64,000 bases of DNA from Rotaria macrura (lineage: Eukaryota; Rotifera; Eurotatoria; Philodinida; Philodinidae): NCBI GenBank assembly GCA_900239685.1, contig OENT01000394.1, positions 59,704 to 123,703 on the forward strand, in the 5' to 3' direction. Shown here piece after piece: positions 49,501-58,178 of the stretch. The notes under the pieces are model-generated. The model did no database searches. It was not told where the DNA came from and saw nothing but the letters and a program-made list of their open reading frames with translations. The position numbers and the translations under genes are program-made. Each line of letters begins with the position of its first letter. Position 1 is the stretch's first letter.

Positions 49501-49593
49501 ACTGAAGAAATTTTGAGGAATGTTGGAGGCAAGTCACAAGGAGATAAACTCGTTGAAGCATACAGAAATATGTTCGGAAGATCCCATACATAG
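40579..49593 (+). CDS. Giant multidomain protein: pseudo-C48, GTPase-like, helical rod, SecA-type motor, vWA
   Basis: Intronless, 3004 aa from ATG 40579; the frame is open slightly upstream but without ATG. (1) Residues about 20-160 resemble an Ulp1/C48-like fold: HWVG (His82), IDPAE (Asp103), KQAD (Gln136), but Tyr/Lys where Cys is expected. (2) About 420-640: P-loop GVTGSGKST (432-440) and DTPGFED (509-515); the G4 position reads TKYP (583-586), so guanine specificity is doubtful. (3) About 650-2100: Lys/Glu-rich helices. (4) About 2130-2740: SecA-type motor with a Q-motif-like PHAAQ (Gln2194), RTGEGKS (2219-2225), DEVD (2322-2325), GVTGT (2477-2481), GRGTD (2611-2615) and GRAARQG (2648-2654). 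(5) About 2770-2985: von Willebrand A domain with the metal site DATGSM (2777-2782). There is no signal peptide. SecA is bacterial or plastid, so transfer is likely. Function unknown; a nucleotide-driven remodelling or defence role is conjecture. Confidence 0.85.
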   Translation: MDNEIEFGRETHLSYAEMKVKMESALEKARREFPERYPDHIYILDAVDDTVNGQLEQRLRQAKEERAGERITLIPYNCEDLHWVGVLIKFDVDGEIELALFIDPAEHSCFVPEKLQKLFDKVYPNAILHQRTFRKQADYKHSAILTIENLLEASVDVIRKVNVDETHHSFSAISRDYEEKSHSNQQEQVCEVLENQLRDELKQHKLGSQEQLREGIIQTKPDILRYSSNGSEELTPDLQTNVSELEMLQSLMHKPEDAKSSHESTTSGSLPKQERYGRQDNAIIDSWKLETYQINKESLNNMYKDFLSMPPCAEKYIISLLYHVSLRLVGNATILDDSINVPDPADIQIKNDFQCLREWLMVEELQSIYIEKLVDESFTNVKFTNWEQALINLKKLLKAISPLDIQELFRLIEKVDGAAQLIKDKDVILFLGVTGSGKSTTIHFLAGSEMAETYRSGLLHIAPIVIKNPDLKNVTTSPFATSETRYVTPIRMKCEDIYRFKNSNIILCDTPGFEDTSGPEVDIANGIGIVKSMADCKSVRPVVIISYRSIGDRFEGLRNLTHVLAGLIPGIEDEIEAFSYIFTKYPNNERNSIHASLVNVRNTMKDVEEDASFMNFIDDMVYKTSKNARVVDPIKDDRLEILRELSKSPAISRPGEVFKLFITEKSRSIIQEQVRKHQLSIISTTNRSEYLFVSYKLDQLKRLSDSLDQVFIKEIYDDCVRYVSKNLSEEYQEGTLALNRCLMKQTILSNEDIKQYQVRIDHAILADELRNKHLGKEAIHYSAFTQYLTQQVDMIVEDLRERDINESSVKTSLDKMQLLSTFFPDCDCKYNEVCRIFKEKLESVRNSFKTTVLSNQFKQSASEIMKLYEALNILQDHLDRKDMEAKYSELQNFVLEYLSQSVTKLDHILNLEKLEKDDIDSINSCVCMFESASKAFALRGRLFKASINKIYEDLLSKILEYFDAIVEKIDTQLQNENSFRTLEQLVKQMDLMRTISIIKFKTSPSYFNTVEKLCGYIKESRRDAEEILKSFFQPNVKVNFKKLTKCLSNLKNAKWIEDYRVGVYSDILDTIEEQVIEYAEELKISIMESNLELDNCDKVEHVYKTVTKINDMKCIEVVFPSLKQHIDEVNAWFKKATDNVFVMIRDIFSFEKLKEQEYKIFDFNKAEKALYYLDACKQARALIDSDCNLILNNLRTLITDTSNSIQEEMESSFEIIKQYPSENKQNVFDKARVLFNRLREISDIKKNNIRVFSCFSNQRIIDDWTNELSTYLFDLSSELENLSRIKRTEALNIKLLVVKVLSKLDCFLQGEKYIDLYKNYQKIFLSQAMDDCEQINDAIAKGDYERVPYEMSVLESSNEVGHQFFRKAKQQLKIGIDTLMHEVKDDAMMGNDIDKEGIKSIIENLKKLQRAKQYVSKYLDAPNEIDECIREVKILVTCRVQRFLENIKALIHMYDFYNADKKIDSIRMMRELLGKCCNENIPTQIEDIEQIQKNAVSRIVSKYSRIDISEYISNPPEEVFLKLEKVKDSQALYSDAIKQISEAILTKFRDEFDKAKIAMVPDSENIYIGKIELAVKYLPESMKKAIEVELKSCKEEKSKLVRDSDNKLDNAFRAGNLKNIRNVLQEYGNSRSMQFFAEKGNDLVLRQVQEITLKINENFNTYNIREALSNVKKLNDYKMELGPVVSDIRQSYSEVQSRIEVLFQQAYSSLMNQFFISDISLITTEVTKVSEKSFIFLIEFMKFMDEINNQSISIDIIPVYFDKNIKDFRAKFSHYISEHQKNYEVALEYMDIEILCKTLGIVSKWNSVFTKIKEYENLPSNNHTSMHTVVKVVKGLTPFSDMLEGISNKIKGLRDELVNIKLINEDTIAFRKSREQFYKRFNAKFIILIKAKLLSNFSMSIDIDKIEQECRQSLETKINDIFSNADKFLNDFRDDTRLVLREYDKFNLYYSNLLSFRLEMTATNFKINEKIEHIEQKIFDKIHSLERSMKRDQRLENIAMGLIGMKFASNNIPLLKDRIDEIIEKVVNQHRSATTGSPTFAKIIAILHQDSTGVGQSLISEHKAFQGYSLSVFNERIQKHDIKYVLHNLRGDLVDTDQLERRYKEFSDIYKDIINQYLKPIIKLQRLISDVKIIGGNTKQDPNHPVWNGITKQKVPKLMAHIFALWTLKNADHYFEADDPQHRNDYLLQPHAAQVVSIFRLLGIGDKREELKNNLIEIRTGEGKSVTLGVTACILGLLGFDVHCACYSEYLCRRDYSSFSFLFDLLGLQSYIHYGTFNTLCEDIINENGDIRQKVEQLISQRSDNPIKTRQHTSRAKILLIDEVDVFFSRDFYGNVYTPSASLRDPTITSLVNLIWTKRKSNLNLNDVKFADEYKVCCNRFLEWESLIQEAVKDLLFDVNKFESHDYVVNQDKIGYVEKDNVVYNVVYGYKTLFAYYYEHEKGNISKESLEENISLKIKCGSFSYAEIPFEFKFIMGVTGTLEALSDPEKEVIQSVYKIAKNTYCPSVFGKNNLKFTEKDDIMIENSDDYFNVIKREIEMRLVGKAQGKRAVLVFFESEKKLKDFYESVALAPIKELVHYITEEASLEEKHDRIRRSTVSGQITLLTKMFGRGTDFNCHDGSVATNGGIHVIQTFLSEELTEEVQIKGRAARQGDYGSYSMVLLDHDLEKFQIERENIEDIKQGKSISLSPVDLRDKAKTCNTLYTLLHEKRTDLFKIQYATNKKYVEVAKARDQTAQKFLSHLKSGAMNPVIEFLVEENKGTEYTICCSRTVCLMDATGSMSHLLHKCKTTVNTMFERASTVLKDKNINSDSFQMQFNFYRNYNSLEDKLLQSSSWETKPDTLRAFMSNISVEGGWKNEAIEIGLWHANKENERERITQVILIGDAPPNTKEEVIVKRAMHKESYWETTKFAQPTNYEHELEILRSNNIPVHTFFVDKRAETGFKEIADITGGRCELLDINSPTGAQTLTDLVTEEILRNVGGKSQGDKLVEAYRNMFGRSHT

Positions 49594-52500
49594 AAAGAAT
49601 CTTATCATGAAAACATATCTTGTAGAAAATTTTCTCTAGTTCTAAAAACTTTCGTTGGAAATAGTTAGACAAAACGGAGTGTACAAACTTTCACACATTT
49701 CGAATGTAACTCCTAGACTGCTACAATTCAAAACAATTCTTGATTTTCGTTTGCTTCTACTAATTTTTCTGTTTTCAAATTCTTGTCTTATACTATTTTA
49801 CTGTAACATAATTATGAATTTTGTTTTTCTGATAATACTTTAATTTTGAATAAATGATTCTACTAAAAGAAATTGGTCAAAGGCTGTTTGAAATAAATTG
49901 TGTAAGATATTTGTACTTTTCTTTACTACAGGCATAAAGTTTTATAGATTATTGCCGCTTACATTATATATGAAATTGCTTAGGTATAGTATGATTCTGT
50001 GTGGAAATCCCACTTACACCTAATACATGTATAAATCATTTTCTTTGCTTTTGAATCAGTCTAGATAACAAAACGCATTGGATTTCGAATATTGCAACTT
50101 TTTCTTTATAGATGATGTTCATGAACTAAAATTTCAATGATTAATATACAGAAGTGACACTTCTATGATATTGACATCACTATTTAAAATTAGATATTTT
50201 TTAAATGAATGCTATTTTTTTCAGAACGGCTGAGATATGATCATATCTCTATTTTCCATTGACGAATACGAATAAAAGTACTAAAACTGCATATTTTATG
50301 CTTCAGATTTCAATCTACACTGATATCAGTATGGTTATCGTTGACTAATTAGTATGGGTGTGACTGTTGGTGTGCCAAAGAGTTCCTTCGATGAACACGA
50401 GCTCATCTACGTAGCATTGGTAATTGATTTGTTTCAACGAATCGCGAAGAACTCTACAGAAAATGAATTTGGAATCATCAATCTATGAATTATATTACTC
50501 TTGTTAATCGAATTTTTCTCTAACGATCATCTTATTCATCTTTTTCATATTTAACTCTAGTGTTGTTGTGTGAGAAAAAGTGAATTTGAAAATATGAGAA
50601 CAGTGAATGTGGATATATAAAACGTCTACATCAACACTGTCGTTGATCATTCGCCTCTAGTGTTGAATTCTGTTTCATTCTTACTTATTTAATCTATTTC
50701 TCACATTCAATAAATTCAAAATATCAAATGTGATTATTTCAAGCTATACTTGCAAAAAAAATCAAAAGATTTCAGTAGTGTCCTGTATGTTGAAACTGTT
50801 ACAACACTCTAGTTAACTGCTAGCTCAGCTTAGTGGGTTATTCGCATGTTTTATTAGAAAAACTTCAGGAACGAAAGTTGTTTATAAATATCTTTCATAC
50901 TTCAGAGTAGAACATCATTGCAGATGTATCTACCGAGAATAGTTAGTTCGTGAAATGATAGAATAAATGTACAATTTTCTCCATTGAGAAACAAAAGAAA
51001 ATAGATCTACTCATGAGATAGATATTTCCTACAGCTTATTACTTTGTACCGTATCTGTTAGATTTCCATTAGCTGTTTTATAAACAGAACTCTCATTTGA
51101 TTGGATACGGTTTGGCATTTTGACTAAAAATATTAGACCATCTTCGAGTTCTTTGCCTTCGATTCAATATTCGATTGTAGAAACATACGTACGTTAAAGT
51201 TGCGAGAAACGTTGAACTGTTGGTTTTATAACTTACTAACAGGTTAATCTGATGACGACAGAACATAGTGGTAACTATAACCTGAGAGTATTCAAGACTA
51301 AATCGAGAGTAACTTCAACATGTGCCGGTATTTAAAATTGTATAAAAAAATGCGTAGTTCTACATCTGGTTCATTCGAAATGAGCTTGTTTGCACAAGTA
51401 TTCACAGATTTATTTCGGTAAACTCATTCATTCATTCATTATTGTGTTTTGAATCTTCAATTCTTTAGTTTGGATAAATAATGAAGTCATCGTTAATAAA
51501 TTTTATGTTTGAAATACTTGAAAAAGCAAGAAAAGAAAAAAGAAAGATAAGTTATTCTTATCATTCTTAGGTAACCAAAGAATTATTCCCCGAAAAACAA
51601 CCTACAGTTTCACATAGAAGTGGAATCTGATATTGATATCGATCTCGGCATTGAGTTTTATATGAGATTTTAGATAAAACGAATAAGCAACAATAAGTCA
51701 TTTATTTAGATGATTTGAACAGTCATTCAAAGTCATTTTAAGGCCACCTTTATGATACACAGGTGGCTAAGTTGTTATAAAAGGATATCAGAGCAGAAAA
51801 AAGAAAAATATCATAAGTATTGTTCTTTTCGACAAACTCTATTTGTGAGGTGTGGTTGGTTGTGGAGACGTGCTTTCGGGTCTTCTTTGCAGCAGACACA
51901 GAAACACTCACGACATTTTTTTAATGTAATGTTTTGTTGTATTTTACGAAAGTTTCATAGAGATAATATGCTAGTTATGTACTCCAGTTGTTTTTTCGAA
52001 TTTTCAAATGCTATCTAGTTTTTGTATGATGAATTCCTTCAGATTCATGAGATATGAGGCAATGTTTGATATAATAGTATTCATGATTGGCTGCAAATTT
52101 ATTGGATCTATGTTGTCACGTGACATGTCAATATCATAAATTCGTTTCATAAATCACAATCTATTTGCATCGAATATTTTGTGAAACCCTGTGCACGGTA
52201 AAAAGCGAGAGCAGTATCACGTATCTTCTTTCAAATATTGATAAGTAGGAGGGATTATGACTATGAATACAAACAATGGTACAGTTTCTATTGAAAATAC
52301 AGTACAACTTTATGGGCGCATTCTAAGCAACAAGAGTTCGTCCGATCATACCCATCAATATGCAACAACAGTCGTAAACTTATAGAGTGTATAACTGTTT
52401 GCGATCAACGATACAACAGGAAAGGTCTCTTCTCTAGAATCGTCATTGATTATTTCTGCATACTTCACATGTCAAATTCAAAATATCTCTTTTACCTTAA

Positions 52501-52918
52501 CATTTGAACTGAATTTCAAGTATGACAATTATGCCGTAGATGATAGCACTAATGTAAGAGTTAAGACTTCGATCCTATACCAGACCTACACTCATTCAAC
52601 CAACACTAGCATGATCGGCTGCATACGGTGGCCATGGCGACCTCTTGGCAAACACTCTTAGAAAAATGTCTATCCACTTTACTCCTTCACTCGCCCAGTT
52701 TCAATTATCTATTACAAAACCTATACCTTTTTTTGTAGTATTGCTAGATTATTGTTTTTCTATAGCGGTTGATTTTTTTCATCAGCGCACTCTCAAAATA
52801 TGGAAACTGAAAATTTGACTTTTGAAAAATTCCTAGAATTTACTCATCTTGGTGGTTTACTTTGTATTCCTTCTTTTTAAGGATTCGAACAAAAAAGGCT
52901 ACATCAATAGCATCAAAT
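49594..52918. other. Intergenic region with left copy of an inverted repeat
   Basis: AT-rich region downstream of the giant gene. AATAAA-like signals lie near 49846. No gene is supported. The left arm of the inverted repeat is at 50451-50539. A TTTTTAAG acceptor-like site near 52880 could mark an upstream exon of the WWE-ART gene. Confidence 0.45.
50451..50539 (+). repeat. Inverted repeat, left arm
   Basis: About 88 bp matching the reverse complement of 55348-55435 with roughly five mismatches by eye. The arms are 4.8 kb apart and enclose the WWE-ART gene. There is no coding frame. It may be a terminal inverted repeat or two copies of one small element in opposite orientation. Confidence 0.7.
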
Positions 52919-54272
52919 ATGGCACACTCATCATCAAAAAAGAAAGCATTTTGGTCGTGGCAATCCAATCCAGACCCATGGAATGATAAGCAAAACAAGG
53001 AGTGGACTCGTTATTCCAATGCAGAAAGCACAATGATAGAGGAAGCCTATCAAAAAGGAGAACACCAAATTCAGTTAGCGCAGCACATAATTGACTTTAC
53101 TTCTAACGTTCAGATTAATAAAAACGACAAGCGAAAAAAAAGACCATTGAAAAGAACTGAGATGGGAACCGAAGGTCATTTAAGAGAAGAGCGCTTCTGT
53201 TATCCCGAAAAGCCAATCAAATCATTCCAATCCAGTGACAAGAATGCCAGGATATCTGAATTCATTGAAGAATGGATCTCTAGAAATAGACATCTAACAA
53301 ATTATTTAGATCGACAGTGGTCACAAATAGTTGAGCAAGCTGAAAAAGGTATGATTTTTTTCTCTCATTCTATGTTCAGTAATGATGTAGGTAAATTTCG
53401 AAGGGAAAATCTGAAACGTAAGAATATCGAAAGCATATTGGGGCAGAAAACTTTTCAACGTTCATAAAGTCTTTTTAAATCCTTTTTCAACAACTTTTTC
53501 AAAGTTTCGACCTTCACAGATTAGTATGCCATGATTGTATAGAACACACCACTGAGCGAAGGAGAAATCTGTTATGAAGAATAATGTTGAGTTTTGATTA
53601 TCTCTGGCGAGATTATATTTTCAAATATTTGTCTATCAGGCTGTTATATACCATAGAGATTTTCTTGCTATACTAGGTATTTTGAAAGAAAGTAAAATAT
53701 TACATCAAGAGGCTGCAGGACATAAGATCGTTAATTCGTTACGAAATGTGAAACATAAAACGAATGATGAAATTATAAAATGTGCTATTCATCTTTATAC
53801 AGATGATACATTTCTTTACAAATTAGTTAATTCAACTTTAAGAGAAGATGATAGAAGTAAAATCGATACTTTGGGGGCTTATTGTTATTTACTAAACAGG
53901 CGAACATCGTATAATGATAAATATCAAATTGTTTATCGTGGTACAGACATGAAACAGTCAATGATTGATGATTACAAAGATTCTATTAATAAATGGATAA
54001 AATGGTTGGCATTCACTTCCACATCACGAGATCGTATACAAGCCGAAAAATTTGCAGTTAATAAATTATTTATTATCAAATTGGTTGGTCGATATATTTA
54101 GATGAGTGACATTGCAGCAATATCACATTTTCCTAACGAGCAAGAAGTACTTTTAGATGTTGGAACTATTTTTAAGGTGGAGAAAGTGGAATATAATTCA
54201 GCAAGTAGAAAATATCTAATCCATCTTGAAACAGCCACCAACAGTATCATTATCAATACAGCTAATGCTTGA
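52919..54272 (+). pseudogene. WWE-ART protein gene with one in-frame stop
   Basis: Exon 52919-53348 joins exon 53677-54272 (donor GTATGA, acceptor CTAG) in frame. Residues about 8-85 form a WWE domain (FWSWQSNPDPW, NKEWTRYS, MIEEAYQKGE, and IDF...KRPLKR end). In known PARPs and ubiquitin ligases, WWE binds ADP-ribose units. Exon 2 encodes an arginine-type ADP-ribosyltransferase fold with all three R-S-E positions present: Arg in IVYRGTD, Ser in AFTSTSRD, and EQE in HFPNEQEVLL. A single TAG at 54099-54101 cuts the frame just before the EQE segment; beyond it the frame stays open to TGA at 54270. So this is a young pseudogene, a read-through gene or an assembly error. As it stands, the truncated product lacks the catalytic glutamates. 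An inverted repeat flanks it. Confidence 0.75.
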
Positions 54273-57200
54273 TATACTGACATTACTGCTTTCTTTTGCT
54301 CTCTTTTCTTTTCGTTTTTCAAAATTTTTCCACAATAATGTATGCTTTCCCTCATTAATTTCTCCTGATTATACAATCATTCTCTGCTATGTAAGTTCCT
54401 TTCTGAATGAAATCAAGTCATCAATCATGCAACTTGCCTGTAGTTGTAATTAGATCGATATAGATGTGAGTTTTGCAGAAGAACCATAAGAGTATTAAAC
54501 TAATGCCTCTCTTGTTTTCTGAATCATGTTTGCTATTCTTTATAATTTATTCTTTTTCAATCTTGAGAGTATATTTTAAAAAATGACCATATAAACCGTG
54601 TAATCGATGAAAAGTCTTACTATGATGCAAATACATTGATAGATGAGCACTTATGGGGATTAACAATTATTTCAGTCCGTTCGTTTTTTTCCATTTCATC
54701 GGATGTAGTTCTTTTGAAGAGAATATTAATTCGATATTGTTGTGACAATGTACTATCTCTAACAATGATCATATAAGTGACAAAAGCGGCTGAAAGCACC
54801 TTACAAATTCATATTCGGTTGATTTTTGCTCCTCATCATTATCTTCGATCAACTGTTACCATTATTGATTGTTATCGTCAGATTTAGCATGATATTCTAC
54901 ATAACGCGCAGCGTTGTATAATTTTCAGGATAAGTAAATTTCTCCCTGATTGGATTGATTATGCGAAACGGATCAAAAGCATATGCTAAACGATAGAGAC
55001 AAACTATTTTTAAATGTTGGAATATACCAGCTACATTACTTGGACAAGTCTCTATGGATACTTTGAACGGCGTTATTAATAAACTAAGCGAAGTTAGGAG
55101 AATACGATGGCGAGAAACGTTGGAGATCTGGTGTTTTTTCAGAACTATGAGCTCATGAGCAACAGTATTCCTTCACCGACGCTATAGATAAGTGAACAAT
55201 ACAGTAAGCGATGATGCTAACTTGAGTTTGTTCATTGATTGTTTTGCCGAAAAATAACTTCATGAAAGTGATTTCAATTCATAAAATTCATCAAGAGTAA
55301 CAAGCGTAAGGGTTAAAATCGATTCGCTGTGAGACAATTGCATACATGAATAAGATGATTGTTAGAGAAAAATTCGATTAGCAAGAGTAATATAATTCAT
55401 AGATTGATGATTCTAAATTCATTTTTCGTAGAGTACTTCACAATTCTTCGATTGTTTATAATTAGGTCAAATATTTGACAAAACACTCAAATTTCAATCA
55501 TCATATTATATTTATTATTAATGTTATGATAACGAAGCAGATAGTGAATGAACTGCTTTCTGATTGTTACAGAGCACATGATATGTAATTGAATGCACTG
55601 AGGTTATGATAGAAACATAGAGATTCTGATAGTAATCTTCATTTAGACGCCTATGGTCTCATATTGTTTTGAATGCACTGTAACCACCGTAATGGAATCC
55701 TCTTGAAAATTAAGTTGCTGAAAGATGAATGAAACGTTATATGTGTGATACGTAGAAGTAGGATCATGCCTAATCATATTAAGTCAATGGATAACTCCGA
55801 TTCGTGGAGTTCAACTTCTTTCACACAGTCTAATCTGGAAGAGCACTCACTCTGTTATCATGTGACTAGTAAACCTTTTCACTTTTGTTACAACCCACAA
55901 TCAATAAAAACTAGTTAAAAATTGTAAGAGTTCACATTAGTAACGAATAAAAATAGATAAGGATATGTTTTATGTGAATTGATAGGAGTGCGTAAATTCT
56001 CATTTGCTTAATGATTATGATTTCCCGCATCTAGCTCACACATAAAAATAGAAAAACAAATGAATAACGAAAAATATGTGCTTTTCAAATGCATTACGCA
56101 ATCTATAAAGTGAACTTCGACATGCCTTCCAATTTAAATTCTTTTTCCGAAATGAAAAACAAATGGTTTTCCAATTATCTTAAATAAAAGTTATATCATA
56201 TTTTCGTAGCAACCAATTTCCTTATTGATGATGTTTTTATTGATATATGATGTAACAGAGAGAAAACCCATGATACTATCCGACACAACTATAGTCAAGA
56301 GCAGAAGAAACTCGACATTTTTTTCTATCCCAGGTAGCTCGTTTTGACCGCCTTAAACAATTTTACAATAGTCTGACTTTTGACGTAGACAGCGAAAGAA
56401 GAATTGTGTTTTCCTTCGTTTTTAAAGACGTAATCTTTCATACCAAATTTTAGAATAGGTTTCACTTCATGCCGCTTTCCACTGATGTGAAACATTTCAT
56501 CACGTATATGATATTCTCACAAGTAGATTCATTCGTACGACATACATTAGTAGTAGATTTTTGAAACTTAACTCAAAGATACGCAATACTCTTGTATATT
56601 GTGCGTCACGGTATGAAAAAAATGTGTTTCCGGATGAAAGAACTCACCAGTCGAAAATCTATACTATCAAAGATATATTTTCTGTACAGTAACTGACTTG
56701 TCATTTTTCGCCGTTTTAAACATTAGTGAACCGTCATTCCGATGTGGAGTTGGTAATATCATTCAACCTTGGATAAGTATACTACTAAATGCATACAAGA
56801 TAAATGAATAGATTCTATCATTTATAGAACTCAGTTATTAGAAGATATTGTCAAATATAGACTATGCGAAGATGAATCGATTGATTCAGTATATTAATAT
56901 CATATCAGTTATCTTACAGCAATATTTTAGATTACGCATCATATCTTCGAATGTATCTCAGCAAAATCCATCCATAGAAGCTTCGACTAGTTCAATAACA
57001 TTTTCTAGGACTTCACATAAATCTAATAAACGCAAACAAAATTTAAGAAAAAATAGAGTAAAAAGTATTTCACTTTAAACCAATCTCTTTCGCGCGACAT
57101 AAAAAATGAGTCTTACAACATAGAAATGGAAGGCATAGCAAATTTTGAGGAATAGGTTTGTATCTTAAGGGAAAAAGCACTCGGACCCGGGCCCACTTTC

Positions 57201-57791
57201 TCAACAAGTAGCAGTCAGCTTGATAAAAGAATCCCAATGAACACTTGATGACGATTTAGAGAGCATGGATAAAAAATATTCTTAAACCTTTTCGTTTTCG
57301 AAATCAGTTTAATTGTTTCGAAGAGCATACATACTTTATAGAAGTTCTATTTTTAACAGTGCTTCGGCAATGTTGTCTAATATGTCGACGAGCTGCTGGT
57401 GACGGATCAAATTTTTCTCTAGAAAATACTGTAGCGTTTCGATCATTTTTGACTGGTGAAAACTTTTCATTTGGAAAATTGGATGGAAATCATAATTGAA
57501 TTGCAAAACTCAATAGAACCGAAGTTGCTCTTGAATGTCCAGTACATTCAGAACATCATCACGTGAAGATCGAAAATATCAAGTTTACTGCGTTGCACTG
57601 TAGTGATATTTTTCTTTTCTCCTGATATAGCAGCATTCCTGGACAATTGAACAAAAAATGAGACAAAGTCATAAAATTTTATTCATTCTGAAGAGAGATT
57701 GAGGTTTAAAAAAATGCAATAGGAATGTATTTTTCTCATTAAATAAAGGAAATATTTAATAATGAACGGCACGAGTTCGATTAGAGATCAA
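54273..57791. other. Intergenic region with right copy of the inverted repeat
   Basis: AT-rich region between the WWE-ART pseudogene and the minus-strand Cys-rich gene. It holds the right inverted-repeat arm (55348-55435). The 76-codon frame at 56848-57078 has a basic, Ser-rich tail and no domain; I cannot support it. Nothing else is recognised. Confidence 0.45.
55348..55435 (-). repeat. Inverted repeat, right arm
   Basis: Reverse-complement partner of 50451-50539, about 94% identical by eye. Similarity stops sharply on the inner side just after the TCTTATTCAT block, and weakly continues outward. This fits an element boundary. Confidence 0.7.
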
Positions 57792-58178
57792 TCAAGCTGT
57801 AGTTGACAAAATCTTTGGCAGAATAAAACCAAAGACGGTTAGTATGATAAACGGATACATTTTGGTGTACATATTACTGGTTGCCATACTTTTGGTAGAA
57901 GTGGTAGCCACTGTGGTAGTGATGCCAGTCCCAGGGTTGACACAAGTGACGTTCACTATTCCACTCGACGAAATACAAATCGGAGTTGACGCATTGATCG
58001 AAGACAGACAATATGAATAGGTACAGCTGGAGCAGCTACTTACGGTGATGCTGTTGTTAACATTTATCCTACATCCACTCGTGCAGCAGGTACAGTAACA
58101 TATCTGGCCTTGTACATGGGCAAAGGTAACGAAAACTACGATGAGAGCCTTGAACAGTACGACAGCGTTGACTGACAT
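57792..58178 (-). CDS. Small secreted Cys-rich, probably GPI-anchored protein
   Basis: A 128-aa product starting at ATG 58178. The frame is open upstream to 58304, but this start gives a clean signal peptide beginning MSVNAVVLFKALIVVF. The mature part opens with a cysteine cluster (CYCTCCTSGC, then CSSCTYSYC), followed by a Thr/Ser-rich segment and a hydrophobic C-terminal tail of about 20 residues. Signal peptide plus short Cys domain plus Ser/Thr linker plus hydrophobic tail is the usual plan of a GPI-anchored surface protein. There are no introns within the frame. I do not recognise the family. A genuine single-pass membrane protein is the alternative. Confidence 0.6.
   Translation of the reverse strand: MSVNAVVLFKALIVVFVTFAHVQGQICYCTCCTSGCRINVNNSITVSSCSSCTYSYCLSSINASTPICISSSGIVNVTCVNPGTGITTTVATTSTKSMATSNMYTKMYPFIILTVFGFILPKILSTTA

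Noticed and set aside
40579-49593. Bacterial contamination as the source of the SecA-like gene
   Set aside because: No operon-like neighbours or ribosome-binding sites, flanks are continuous with eukaryotic AT-rich DNA, and the fusion with GTPase-like and vWA domains is not a normal bacterial SecA architecture. Read-depth data would still be the decisive test.
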